From: CALINF01 sp039980455
GTDB lineage: Bacteria; Pseudomonadota; Gammaproteobacteria; Pseudomonadales; Halieaceae
Length of the DNA: 64,000 bases
NCBI GenBank assembly: GCA_039980455.1
Contig: JBDXCG010000006.1
Coordinates: 62,001 to 126,000, forward strand
Direction: 5' to 3'
The notes beneath the pieces were generated by a model, which saw only the letters and a program-made list of their open reading frames with translations, had not been told where the DNA came from and ran no database searches. The position numbers and the translations under genes are program-made. This document shows positions 27,022 to 35,851 of this stretch, in pieces; position 1 is the first letter of the stretch, and each line of letters opens with the position of its first letter.

Positions 27022-27831
27022 ATGAACGCACTACCTGATACACAAGACCTGATTCTGGAGCCCAATGGCAGCGTATTGACCATTTGGCTGAATCGGCCGC
27101 AGGCCAAGAATGCGCTATCTGGCGAAATGGTGGATGAGCTAAGCGCGGTGCTAGATGCTGTGCACGAAGACCGCAGCCTGCGCACGATAATCATCCGCGG
27201 AAAGGAGGGCTTTTTCTGTGCAGGCGGCGATATCAAGGGATTTAAATCCGACATGCAAGGCGGACAACCGTCACATGACGATGTGGCCAGAGGTAACCGC
27301 ACCTTCGGTAACCTCATGATAAAGCTTAATGAGCAACCCCAAACGGTCATCATGCTGGTTGAAGGGGCTGCAATTGGCGGTGGGTTGGGTCTTGCCTGTG
27401 TTGGTGATGTCACTATTGTTACACGCGAGGCCAAGTTTCGGTTGAGCGAGACCAGTTTAGGTATACCACCTGCTCAGATTGCACCGTTTGTAACAGAGCG
27501 TGTTGGGCTAACGCAGGCACGGCGTTTGATGCTGACCGGCGCGCGCTTCAAGGGAGAGGAGGCTGTGGGGTACGGTATTGGCCACATCCTGGCAGAGGAT
27601 GCTGATGATCTGGAAAAGAAGTGTGCCGACGTACTTGCCCAAATAGCATTCTGCGCGCCCACTGCGAACGCAGTCACCAAGAGCATCGTGTTTGAGACCA
27701 CTCGCCGCCCTCGCGCAGAAGCGTTGGATCTCGCATCACAGGGGTTTGCTTCGTGCATGCTGAGCGAAGAAGGCCGTGAAGGCGTTGCAGCCTTTGTTGA
27801 AAAACGTAAACCCAGTTGGGCTCAGGACTAG
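27022..27831 (+). CDS. Enoyl-CoA hydratase, AtuE/LiuC-like
   Basis: This is a 269-residue crotonase-fold protein. The first oxyanion hole is EGFFCAGGDIKGF and the second EGAAIGGGLGLACVGDVTIV; the catalytic loop reads ETSLGIPPAQIAPFVTERVG. The PPAQIAPFV loop resembles isohexenylglutaconyl-CoA and methylglutaconyl-CoA hydratases (AtuE, LiuC). It would hydrate the product of the carboxylase whose subunits flank it, forming a hydroxymethylglutaryl-type CoA ester. The ATG at 27022 has GGAG 8 nt upstream, and the intergenic spacings of 23 and 15 bp indicate one operon. Confidence 0.9.
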   Translation: MNALPDTQDLILEPNGSVLTIWLNRPQAKNALSGEMVDELSAVLDAVHEDRSLRTIIIRGKEGFFCAGGDIKGFKSDMQGGQPSHDDVARGNRTFGNLMIKLNEQPQTVIMLVEGAAIGGGLGLACVGDVTIVTREAKFRLSETSLGIPPAQIAPFVTERVGLTQARRLMLTGARFKGEEAVGYGIGHILAEDADDLEKKCADVLAQIAFCAPTANAVTKSIVFETTRRPRAEALDLASQGFASCMLSEEGREGVAAFVEKRKPSWAQD

Positions 27832-27846
27832 TTACCGGAGTTAGTT

Positions 27847-29853
27847 ATGAATAGATTCACCAGTGTTCTGGTTGCCAATCGTGGCGAGATAGCTTGCCGG
27901 GTTATCAAGACAGCCAAAGAACAGGGTTATCGAACGGTTGCCGTGTACTCCGAGGCGGACGCCTCCGCTCCGCATGTGCAGATGGCAGATGAAGCAATCC
28001 TGATTGGTGCTAGCCCGGTCAATGAGTCCTATTTGGTGGCGGAAAAAATCCTGGCAGCAGCGGCTGCATCTGGCGCAGAAGCGATTCATCCAGGTTACGG
28101 CTTCCTGAGTGAGAACGCGGAATTTGCGCGTGCCTGTGACGCCGCGGGTCTGGTTTTCATTGGCCCTTCTGCCGAAGCTATTCACCTCATGGGTAACAAG
28201 GCTGAAGCGAAAAGGCGGATGATAGACGCTGAGGTGCCGTGCGTCCCTGGTTACGAGGGGCAGGATCAAAGTGACGCTACGCTGCTGCGCGAAGCGGAGT
28301 CTATTGAGTTACCACTCATGGTGAAAGCAGCAGCCGGTGGCGGTGGCAGAGGCATGCGACTGGTAAACGAGCAAGCAGAGTTGGCCAATGCAATTAGTCT
28401 GGCGCGCGCCGAGGCGCTAGGTGCCTTTGGCAGTGATGAGCTTATTCTGGAACAGGCCATAATCAGGCCACGACATGTGGAAGTTCAGGTGTTTGCCGAT
28501 TCATTGGGCAATACCGTTCATCTTGGAGAGCGTGATTGTTCTGTACAGCGCCGTCATCAGAAGGTGGTTGAGGAAGCGCCATGTCCTGTCATGACGCCTG
28601 AGCTTCGCGCCGAGATGGGTGCTGCTGCAGTGGCTGCCGCGCAAAGCATCGGATACTGCGGAGCGGGCACTGTAGAGTTTTTGCTGGACGAGCATGGCAA
28701 GTTCTATTTTCTAGAGATGAATACGCGTCTGCAGGTAGAGCATCCAGTAACGGAATTGATCACGGGTCTGGATTTGGTTGCGCTGCAGTTACAGGTGGCG
28801 CAGGGAGAGGAACTCGGCTTTGTCCAAGAAGACGTTGAGCTCAGAGGTCATGCCATCGAGGTTCGCCTATACACTGAAGATCCGGCTCAGGATTTTCTGC
28901 CCACCTCCGGCATGATCGATAAATGGTGTGAACCCGCCGGCGTCGGTATTCGCGTAGACAGCGGCATAGCCTCTGGTCAGGAAATCAGCCCTTTCTATGA
29001 CCCGATGGTGGCAAAAATTATAGCGTTTGGACCCAATCGCGATGTAGCCCGATTGCGCTTGATTGAGGCGCTAAAGGGCACGGTTTTGTTTGGTCCAACC
29101 CACAACCGCGATTTCCTGGTGGCTTGTCTCGAAAAAGAGTGCTTCGCCGAGGGTGCCGCAACAACAGCCTTCATTGCGGAGGAATTTGCGGAGGGTGAAA
29201 TCTCCGACGCTGTACCCACCGTGGCGCACAGTAGTGCCGCGGCCGTTCTGGAATCCTTTTTGCAATACACACAGTTACACGCCAAAAGCGTGATAGTTGC
29301 GCAAGAACTACGCGATTGGTCCAGTGCCAGCCCCTTGGTAATGCGCAAGCGGTACGCGCACGGCGATACGCTACATGATTTGTCCATTGTTCCACAGGGG
29401 CGATCCCGTTATCGCGTCGCAGCTGATGCAGAGAGTGAGTCCAGGTTAGTGGAGCTTTTGTCCGTTGAGGATGATACGGCGCATATTGCTGTCGATGGGG
29501 ATCAGCATGTCGCTCGATTCTTTCGCAGCGCTAACAACACACTCTATTTTTCGGTAGATGGCCACGCCAGTGAATTCAAGGATCTGATTCCGCTGGACGG
29601 AGCGCAGGAAGTTGCTGGCGGCGGTGGTCATATCGTGGCGCCGATGCACGGTGCATTACTGGAAGTGTGTGTGAGCGTGGGCGATCAAGTAGAGGCGGGT
29701 CAGAAGTTAGCGGTACTCGAAGCCATGAAGATGCACTATGAAATTGAAGCCGAGGCAGCCGGCACTGTTCTCGATGTGCAGGCGGAAGCGGGCAAGCAAA
29801 TAGCAGCGGATGATCTGCTGTTTGAAATCGATGTAGAAGAAGAGGACGTCTAA
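27847..29853 (+). CDS. Acyl-CoA carboxylase alpha subunit (biotin carboxylase + BCCP)
   Basis: This is a 668-residue two-function subunit. The biotin carboxylase domain begins VLVANRGEIACRVIKTA, with the ATP-grasp loop AAAGGGGRGMR and MNTRLQVEHPVTE. A linker (BT) domain follows, and a C-terminal biotinyl domain carries EAMKM with Lys628 as the biotin site. Length and order fit MccA/LiuD and AtuF. It carboxylates biotin with bicarbonate and ATP for the beta subunit encoded upstream. The start has CGGAG 6 nt away. It is the penultimate gene of the operon, followed after 2 bp by a GST gene. Confidence 0.94.
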   Translation: MNRFTSVLVANRGEIACRVIKTAKEQGYRTVAVYSEADASAPHVQMADEAILIGASPVNESYLVAEKILAAAAASGAEAIHPGYGFLSENAEFARACDAAGLVFIGPSAEAIHLMGNKAEAKRRMIDAEVPCVPGYEGQDQSDATLLREAESIELPLMVKAAAGGGGRGMRLVNEQAELANAISLARAEALGAFGSDELILEQAIIRPRHVEVQVFADSLGNTVHLGERDCSVQRRHQKVVEEAPCPVMTPELRAEMGAAAVAAAQSIGYCGAGTVEFLLDEHGKFYFLEMNTRLQVEHPVTELITGLDLVALQLQVAQGEELGFVQEDVELRGHAIEVRLYTEDPAQDFLPTSGMIDKWCEPAGVGIRVDSGIASGQEISPFYDPMVAKIIAFGPNRDVARLRLIEALKGTVLFGPTHNRDFLVACLEKECFAEGAATTAFIAEEFAEGEISDAVPTVAHSSAAAVLESFLQYTQLHAKSVIVAQELRDWSSASPLVMRKRYAHGDTLHDLSIVPQGRSRYRVAADAESESRLVELLSVEDDTAHIAVDGDQHVARFFRSANNTLYFSVDGHASEFKDLIPLDGAQEVAGGGGHIVAPMHGALLEVCVSVGDQVEAGQKLAVLEAMKMHYEIEAEAAGTVLDVQAEAGKQIAADDLLFEIDVEEEDV

Positions 29854-29855
29854 AG

Positions 29856-30461
29856 ATGAAGTTATGGCATTGCGCTAATTCACGTTCGTTACGCCCATTG
29901 TGGACGATGGAAGAAATGGGGTTGGAGTACGAGCTGGAGACGATGAACTTTCCTCCGCGCTTTTTGCATGAAGGCTATAAAGATATCAATCCGATTGGCA
30001 CGGTGCCTTTCTTTGTTGATGGTGATGTACAGATGACCGAGTCGTCAGCCATTTCTCACTACTTGGTGGAAACCTATGGCCCAACAGATATAGCGGTTAA
30101 GCCGGGTGATGCTGCCTATGGTGAGTATCTGAATTGGCTGTATCGTAGTGATGCAACACTAACATTTCCTTTGACGGTAGCGCTACGCTTCAAGGTCATG
30201 GAGCCTGATTTGGGCTTGCAGGCGGCGGGGGATGCTTACATTAAGTGGTTTTTCGCGCGCTTACGCTCGGTGGAAACGGCACTGGAAGATAGTGAGTATC
30301 TCTGCGGTGACAAGTTTACGATCGCAGATATCTGCATTGGGTTTTCATTGTTTCTGGCTGAATCAATGGATTTGACTGAAGGCTTTAAGCCTAACACCGC
30401 TGCCTACTTCGAGCGTCTCAAGCAACGACCCGCCTTTATCAGGGCCACAGCTTCTCGCTGA
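29856..30461 (+). CDS. Glutathione S-transferase family protein
   Basis: This is a 201-residue GST. The thioredoxin-like N-domain starts MKLWHCANSRSLRPLWTMEEM (Ser9-Arg10-Ser11 at the active-site position) and contains NPIGTVPFF and the glutathione-binding MTESSAISHYL. The helical C-domain has KFTIADICIGF. It begins 2 bp after the biotin carboxylase stop, so it is co-transcribed with the CoA-catabolic cluster; a GSH-dependent isomerase or detoxification step on an enoyl or epoxide intermediate is possible. The reaction is not shown by sequence. Confidence 0.9.
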   Translation: MKLWHCANSRSLRPLWTMEEMGLEYELETMNFPPRFLHEGYKDINPIGTVPFFVDGDVQMTESSAISHYLVETYGPTDIAVKPGDAAYGEYLNWLYRSDATLTFPLTVALRFKVMEPDLGLQAAGDAYIKWFFARLRSVETALEDSEYLCGDKFTIADICIGFSLFLAESMDLTEGFKPNTAAYFERLKQRPAFIRATASR

Positions 30462-30480
30462 GGCCCCGGGGAAGTATCCG

Positions 30481-31014
30481 TTAGCGTGAGCCGGTCCGGA
30501 ACTCGAGATCTTTGTACTCAGCCTGCCACAAAAATTCGCCGTCACAAGGCGTGCCGTTACAATCTGCCGGTGTGAACTTGGTTTGTGTTAACACATAGCT
30601 AGTGAGCTGGGCTGACTCGTTGTTGGGCGCTTCATAAATCGTGACCTTTTTCGCAACACCCTCTGAGCTTACATCGACAATGGCGAACATTTTGCCGCGT
30701 GGCCAATTGCGTACACGCTCCTTGGCCAAGCGACTGATCTCCCAGCTGATACCCGCCATGTTTTTTTCAGGATAAGGGGGTGTTTCTGTATCGGGTATAC
30801 CCTCGTATGGCCTGCGATACGCTCTCTTTTCTTTGTCGGTAAACTCTGAATAATGCTTGTCGTGCGGATAGTCAGTTTTCGGCTTGCGCGTCTTCATTTT
30901 CGATCCGATCTGCGCATCGCCGTCCTGCTCGTAGTTCTGTGCAGATACGCCAGTGGTGAGCATGAGGCTGCACAGCGCAACGCCAGCGACTGCTAATTTT
31001 GTGAATGTGTTCAT
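30481..31014 (-). CDS. Exported protein with possible TonB-C-like domain
   Basis: This is a 177-residue protein. The signal peptide (residues 1-26, MNTFTKLAVAGVALC..., cleavage near VSAQN) is followed by a charged, proline-rich spacer (KMKTRKPKTDYPHDKH) and a C-terminal domain of about 80 residues with alternating strands (GKMFAIVDVSSEGVAKKV) and the disulfide candidate CNGTPC. The strand pattern and the 'F.PA.C.G.PC.G.F' motif recall the periplasmic TonB C-terminal fold, but without the N-terminal TonB membrane helix. Role unknown. It is convergent with the GST gene. Confidence 0.7.
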   Translation of the reverse strand: MNTFTKLAVAGVALCSLMLTTGVSAQNYEQDGDAQIGSKMKTRKPKTDYPHDKHYSEFTDKEKRAYRRPYEGIPDTETPPYPEKNMAGISWEISRLAKERVRNWPRGKMFAIVDVSSEGVAKKVTIYEAPNNESAQLTSYVLTQTKFTPADCNGTPCDGEFLWQAEYKDLEFRTGSR

Positions 31015-31229
31015 AGTTGGTCCCCTGTAGATACCTGCACCTTGCTGAATTGTGCGTGCACAATGACTTGCCAGCGCGATGAAGTATGATTCTGGCAGTA
31101 TAGTCTCTCAAAGGCACGGCGGCAGCTACCGAGATACGTCAGGATGATGGCTATTTGCGGTGAATGGCGGAGCCGGGTTGTTCGTTGGTGTGAGACAGCT
31201 GGGGCGGAATACGGAGTGACGTGAAGGTT

Positions 31230-32225
31230 CTACAAGAACGACTCCATTGCCATTTCAAGCAGGGCAGCGCCTGCCCATGTGAGGGGAACGATCACGAGAT
31301 ACAGTGTTATCTGGGTCAATGAGCCTGCGTCGAAGGGCCATACCGGTGCGTTCAGGATCTCGCGTCTTGAAAGTAGTAGGGGGTTCAATCGGGCCAGTGT
31401 GGCATCGTTCAGGTACTCCAGTGACTCGCCCTGACGAACCTCCGCGATACGCCGATTAATGCCTGTGAGCTCCACTTCCTTGGCATCTGTCATGCGCCGG
31501 TGTATAGGCCATATCGGTATAATGAAGATAGCGATCATTGGCATCCCCAGTCCTATTAGTCCGGGTACCATACTGACGAAAATCGATGTCTGTTCCAGAA
31601 ACATCAGCGGAAATAGGGCCATAGAGCCTATTAGAGACAGGCTCAAAATCGTCGCCACACGTGAGAAGGGCACCAAGGGTCTGTTGTTAAGTATGTCGAC
31701 CTGAACCGATTGCTTGCCCAGGCGGGCAAACATGATGGCATAGCGCACCAGAAAGTAGCTCATGGTTGCCAGTACAACCCACACCAACAATGTGCCGGTA
31801 AACGCGGTAAAGGTATGGATGTCGGTGAGAAACTCATCGAACAGACCTTCAACAGAGTCCGAGAGCAAGATTATGTGCGGAATGCCGCCGGCAAGACCAA
31901 TAAGCAAAGCCAGTACGGCTTCATAGGGCCGGCAGTAGCCAATGCGGCCCAGTTGCTCATCAAATTCTTCGTCAGAGAGTTGTAGCGTAGGTTTCAGTTC
32001 TATCAGTGCCTCGCGGCACTTGTCTGTTATATAGCTAAACATGGCGATGCTGTAGCCGATTATGGCGCTGAAGAACAGGTAGGGCGCGCCTTCGGTATGG
32101 GCACTGTTGTCAGTGCCCCAGAGAAACAGAATCAAGAGGATAATGGATATCTGCAGGCCGCTGAGCAGCCGACTGAAGCGAATCGGCAGCAGCAGTCTCA
32201 GCAACCAGATTCGCTGCATCCTCAC
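31230..32225 (-). CDS. Uncharacterised multi-spanning membrane protein
   Basis: This is a 331-residue integral membrane protein with roughly eight hydrophobic segments. A basic N-terminus precedes the first (QISIILLILFLWG). Cytosolic charged loops lie near residues 70-100 and 245-295; the latter (EVELTGINRRIAEVRQGESL) looks coiled. No transporter signature or enzyme motif was recognised. The start is uncertain: GTG at 32225 or ATG at 32219, neither with a well-spaced ribosome site. It lies 8 bp after an HD-domain gene on the same strand, so they are probably co-expressed. The 215-bp region that follows (31015-31229) shows no gene. Confidence 0.7.
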   Translation of the reverse strand: MRMQRIWLLRLLLPIRFSRLLSGLQISIILLILFLWGTDNSAHTEGAPYLFFSAIIGYSIAMFSYITDKCREALIELKPTLQLSDEEFDEQLGRIGYCRPYEAVLALLIGLAGGIPHIILLSDSVEGLFDEFLTDIHTFTAFTGTLLVWVVLATMSYFLVRYAIMFARLGKQSVQVDILNNRPLVPFSRVATILSLSLIGSMALFPLMFLEQTSIFVSMVPGLIGLGMPMIAIFIIPIWPIHRRMTDAKEVELTGINRRIAEVRQGESLEYLNDATLARLNPLLLSRREILNAPVWPFDAGSLTQITLYLVIVPLTWAGAALLEMAMESFL

Positions 32226-32233
32226 GGGTCGTT

Positions 32234-32776
32234 TTACAGCGTGCGCTTGGGCTGTCCGAAAATGTCCTGCAACAATGGCTCGAACGACTCCAGGCTATCT
32301 ACTTCAAAGTCGGGATCAAACGCGGGCGCATCCCAGCGATCAACCAGCTTAACCGCCAGGTCGTACCAGCTCTCATCTTTGAAATCATCACGCAGCTTCG
32401 AGCTCTCGCCCATAAACTCATAGTAGTACTTACCCTGAAACTGCTGATGGTGATAAATGGCGTGATAGGCGTCTTCTGACACGTAGGGCTTCATCAGTTC
32501 TGCGGCTATGGGGCCATGATTGGGGATGTTCACTGCCTTGCCCACATCATGTAGCAATGCGATAGCCACTTCCTCATCGCTGGCGCCGTCGCGACGCGCT
32601 AGTGTTCCTGTCATCAGACTGTGCTGGAGCTGATTGCAAGCAAAGCCTACTGACACGTCTTCGAGGCTGCGCAACATATTCAGCAGTGTTTCTGGCGTCT
32701 TTTTGAAGTGTTCCTGGTGTGCTGCACCAATGACGGCCCAGTCTTCTGCCGTGCCATCTTGCATTCGCGTAAACAT
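32234..32776 (-). CDS. HD-domain phosphohydrolase-like protein
   Basis: This is a 180-residue protein with the HD signature LLHDVGKAVN and upstream and downstream histidines (QLQHSLMTG, IYHHQQFQGKYYYEF). These can complete a mono- or di-metal site of the HD or HD-like mixed-valent di-iron type. The downstream HH...KYYYEF stretch is reminiscent of PhnZ/MIOX-like oxygenases, so an oxidative rather than hydrolytic role cannot be excluded. The ATG at 32776 has GGGAG 6 nt upstream. It lies between an acyl-CoA synthetase gene and a membrane-protein gene on the same strand. Confidence 0.75.
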   Translation of the reverse strand: MFTRMQDGTAEDWAVIGAAHQEHFKKTPETLLNMLRSLEDVSVGFACNQLQHSLMTGTLARRDGASDEEVAIALLHDVGKAVNIPNHGPIAAELMKPYVSEDAYHAIYHHQQFQGKYYYEFMGESSKLRDDFKDESWYDLAVKLVDRWDAPAFDPDFEVDSLESFEPLLQDIFGQPKRTL

Positions 32777-32892
32777 ACTCTTCTCCCGTTATTACTCTCT
32801 GTCGATCCTGAATGTACTCGTAGTATAGAAGGCTTACCAAGCGTTGGCGATTCGGCCCATGCAGGCGTTGAGATGCTTTTGCAAGCACACAC

Positions 32893-34701
32893 CTAGAAGC
32901 CTGCTTCACCTCTGTCCATGAGCTCTACGAAGTCGCTGTCGAGTGCCTCATAAACAGTGCTTCCGGGCTTCATCACATAGAGTTGATCGCTAACTTTATC
33001 GAAGTGGTATGCCTCTTTGCGCAGGTCGCCCTTGACCATCTTGAAGGTACCAGTGGTATCCATCTCCGGCAAAATTCGCAGGAACACGGGCCTGGCGTAG
33101 GGTGGCATTTCTTCGATTACATGCGCCGAGAAGGCAGCAAGGTTCAACTCATGCACACCGTCCTTCATTGTGATGGCTGCCATGCCCGCGCGACCATCGG
33201 CGTGCGGTACTTCCACACCGTAGACGTTACACATATGGATTTGTTCAAACTCGTTGACTCGCTCGCCCACTTCATTAGTGGACACATTCTCAGACTTCCA
33301 ACGGAACGTATCGCCAACGCGATCTACGAACTGGTAGTGGGGAAATCCGGCGGTAAAGCCTACATCGGTTACTCGCATAAGGTCGCCTGAGTTAAACCAG
33401 GCGTCACCCTGTTCGAGAGCATTACGCAGCACTTTCTTCTCGCTTTCCTCTTTGCTGGTATAGCCCTCGAAGGCGGTATCATCAGTGATCTTGGCTAACA
33501 TCAGCCCCGGCTCACCTTTTGGCACTTCGATGCAAAAGCCATTGCTGTCGCGCACAATTTCATCGTTTTCCACATCATATTGAATGAGCACCACTGGCAT
33601 GGATGTAAAACCCACCGTACAGTCCTTGTTCATGAGATTAACGAAGGCGACGTTACCTTCGCTGGCACCGTAAAACTCGGACACTCGCTTAATCCCGAAA
33701 CGGTTCTTGAACTCGTGCCATACATCGGGTCTCAGGCCATTACCCATAATGCGCGTAAGAGGGTTGTTGTGATCATCCGATTGGGATGGCACGGCCATCA
33801 GATAGCGACACAACTCACCTATATAGATAAAGCAGGTTGCACCATGCTCTCTTACTTCGCTCAGAAATCGGCTGGCGGAGAACTTGCGACGGATAAACAT
33901 ACACGCGCCGGAGCAAAATGCTGCGCCTGCACCCAAGAACAAACCTGTGCCGTGATACAGCGGCAGACAAATATAGATGACATCGTGCTCGTTACAGCGA
34001 ATACCACCCGCTTTGGACAGCATGGCGCTCAACAGGTAGCGCCGATTCGACAGCACTGCTGCTTTTGGCAGGCCTGTGGTGCCAGAGGTGAATATATAAA
34101 GTGCGGTATCGCCCAGGGTGATCTGGGTGGTGTCGGGTGGATTGCTCGTATCTGCACTCTCGGCCAGTTCACCTAAGTCCTGCGCCCAGTCGGGGCAAGG
34201 CTCTGCGCCGGCATCAGCAATGAAGTAGTAGTCTGCTGGTGCTTCTAACGCGAGCTCATTGCGAATGTCGGCAATGGCTCCGCTACGTTCCTCGCCGAAG
34301 ATACACTTTCGCGACTGCGTGATATCGATGCAGTGTTTGAGAGAGCGCCCAGTCAAGTTGGTATTGATCAATGCTGCGGCGACACCGATCTTGTTTACCG
34401 CGATTAGCATTGCCACATACTCAATGCGGTTTTCCATGAGCAGGCTTACGGCATCGCCTTTGCTAAGCCCTTGTGCCTTGAGTGTATTGGCATAGCGATT
34501 GGCGAGTGCATTCAGTTCACGCCAGCTGACGGTCTTGCCTTCAAAGACAATAGCGGGTCTGTCAGCAAATTTTGCGGCTACCTGCTCTGCTTGGTTGGCC
34601 AGCGAGTCGCAGGTGTCCAGTGGTCTGGGCTTGGTCAGCTTGCTGAGTTTTACCAGGGTAGGAAGTTCGGCCAGAGTGCTGGCTACGTTGGTGATTCCCA
34701 T
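32893..34701 (-). CDS. Long-chain/very-long-chain acyl-CoA synthetase
   Basis: This is a 602-residue ANL-superfamily adenylating enzyme. The AMP-binding P-loop is YIFTSGTTGLPKAA, followed by YGASEGNVAF and the motif FVDRVGDTFRWKSENVST in the C-domain, which resembles FATP/ACSVL proteins rather than classical FadD. It activates fatty or isoprenoid acids to CoA thioesters in the cytosol or at the membrane. The ATG at 34701 has a perfect AGGAG. It lies 2.4 kb from the AtuA-carboxylase cluster on the opposite strand and could supply that pathway (an AtuH-like role), though this is inference. It is divergent from doxX. Confidence 0.93.
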   Translation of the reverse strand: MGITNVASTLAELPTLVKLSKLTKPRPLDTCDSLANQAEQVAAKFADRPAIVFEGKTVSWRELNALANRYANTLKAQGLSKGDAVSLLMENRIEYVAMLIAVNKIGVAAALINTNLTGRSLKHCIDITQSRKCIFGEERSGAIADIRNELALEAPADYYFIADAGAEPCPDWAQDLGELAESADTSNPPDTTQITLGDTALYIFTSGTTGLPKAAVLSNRRYLLSAMLSKAGGIRCNEHDVIYICLPLYHGTGLFLGAGAAFCSGACMFIRRKFSASRFLSEVREHGATCFIYIGELCRYLMAVPSQSDDHNNPLTRIMGNGLRPDVWHEFKNRFGIKRVSEFYGASEGNVAFVNLMNKDCTVGFTSMPVVLIQYDVENDEIVRDSNGFCIEVPKGEPGLMLAKITDDTAFEGYTSKEESEKKVLRNALEQGDAWFNSGDLMRVTDVGFTAGFPHYQFVDRVGDTFRWKSENVSTNEVGERVNEFEQIHMCNVYGVEVPHADGRAGMAAITMKDGVHELNLAAFSAHVIEEMPPYARPVFLRILPEMDTTGTFKMVKGDLRKEAYHFDKVSDQLYVMKPGSTVYEALDSDFVELMDRGEAGF

Positions 34702-34824
34702 TCTATCTCCTGTTTATCATTCTATTCAGGTACTATCGGCGTAAACTACCACGTTTAGTGCTTCGGTACAGGTGCTGGCTGGCTCCGCCCAAAACAACTT
34801 GCTGTAAACAGCATAAGGAAAAGC

Positions 34825-35244
34825 ATGCTCGATAATACACAACCAATTGAACGCCTGATGTTACTCGTTGGTAGAGGCCTGTTGGGTCTCTACTTTATTT
34901 TGCCGGGTATCAGCAAGATTACCGGATTCGCGGCAACCAGTGAATATATGGCCGCTCACGGTGTGCCTCTGATTCCAGTGCTCCTGGTTGTTACCATCGT
35001 TATACAGATAGGTGGTGGCCTCGCATTGATGTTTGGGTTCAAAACTCAACTGGTAGCATTTGTTCTGGCCGGACTCACCCTGGTAATCAATCTTTTCATG
35101 CATAACTTCTGGGTGATGGAAGAGGGTATGGAGCGTAGTCATGAACTGCAGAACTTTGTGAAGAATCTGGCGATCATGGCTGGGCTATTGTATGTCGCGG
35201 GTGCCAGGCTTGCTTCGTCAAGCAGTGAGGCGAAGTCCGCGTGA
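34825..35244 (+). CDS. DoxX family membrane protein
   Basis: This is a 139-residue protein with four hydrophobic helices and the DoxX/DoxD opening (LMLLVGRGLLGLYFILPGISKI, a continuous conserved helix region at residues 12-33). Then come a GGLALMFGF turn and a C-terminal helix. DoxX-like proteins are small quinone-linked or stress-linked membrane proteins of varied function. The ATG at 34825 has AAGGA 5 nt upstream. It overlaps the following GST gene by 4 bp (GTGA), so the two are translationally coupled; a redox partnership is plausible. Confidence 0.87.
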   Translation: MLDNTQPIERLMLLVGRGLLGLYFILPGISKITGFAATSEYMAAHGVPLIPVLLVVTIVIQIGGGLALMFGFKTQLVAFVLAGLTLVINLFMHNFWVMEEGMERSHELQNFVKNLAIMAGLLYVAGARLASSSSEAKSA

Positions 35245-35834
35245 AGATATACACCTTTCCTGTCGCGCCAAACCCCGCACGAGTACAGTTCTATCTGGCT
35301 GAGAAAGGTATTGCCATTGAAGAAGTGATCATAAATCTGCCTGCGGGAGAGCAGCGCAGTCCGGAGCATCTTGCGCGCAATCCCAAAGCCGGGTTACCTG
35401 TTCTGGAGCTGGACGACGGACAATATCTTACCGAGTCTCTTGCCATCATTGAGTATCTGGAGGAGCTGTACCCCGATCCGCCACTGATTGGCTCAACCCC
35501 CGAACAGAGAGCGTTTACCCGTGCGATGGAGCGTTCCATCGAGTTGAACATCTTTGCCAGAATTGTCCGCTACGTTCACGCAACCAATTCACCGCTGGGA
35601 TTGCCGCCAAACCCAGCGCTGGCTGAAAACGAAATGAAGTTTCTAGCGCCTAATCTGGAGGGCCTGAATAGCCAGCTCGAAGGCCGGGAGTTCGTGCTGG
35701 GTGACCGCGTGACGATTGGCGATTGCACATTGCTGGCTGGTATCAACTTTGGCCGCTTTGGTGGATGGGATATTCCGGCAGATCATACGCATACCAGGCT
35801 CTGGTTTGAGACGTTCGCCCTTCGGCACTTGTAA
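35241..35834 (+). CDS. Glutathione S-transferase family protein
   Basis: This is a 197-residue GST with a thioredoxin-like N-domain (MKIYTFPVAPNPARVQFYL, active-site Pro-Asn-Pro region), NPKAGLPVLEL and the glutathione contact YLTESLAIIEYLEELYP, and a helical C-domain with DRVTIGDCTLLAG. The start is GTG at 35241 overlapping the doxX stop. It differs clearly from the GST at 29856 and is not a recent duplicate. DoxX-GST pairing suggests thiol-dependent handling of an electrophile or quinone. Confidence 0.9.
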   Translation: MKIYTFPVAPNPARVQFYLAEKGIAIEEVIINLPAGEQRSPEHLARNPKAGLPVLELDDGQYLTESLAIIEYLEELYPDPPLIGSTPEQRAFTRAMERSIELNIFARIVRYVHATNSPLGLPPNPALAENEMKFLAPNLEGLNSQLEGREFVLGDRVTIGDCTLLAGINFGRFGGWDIPADHTHTRLWFETFALRHL

Positions 35835-35851
35835 GCTTCACCCCAATATCG

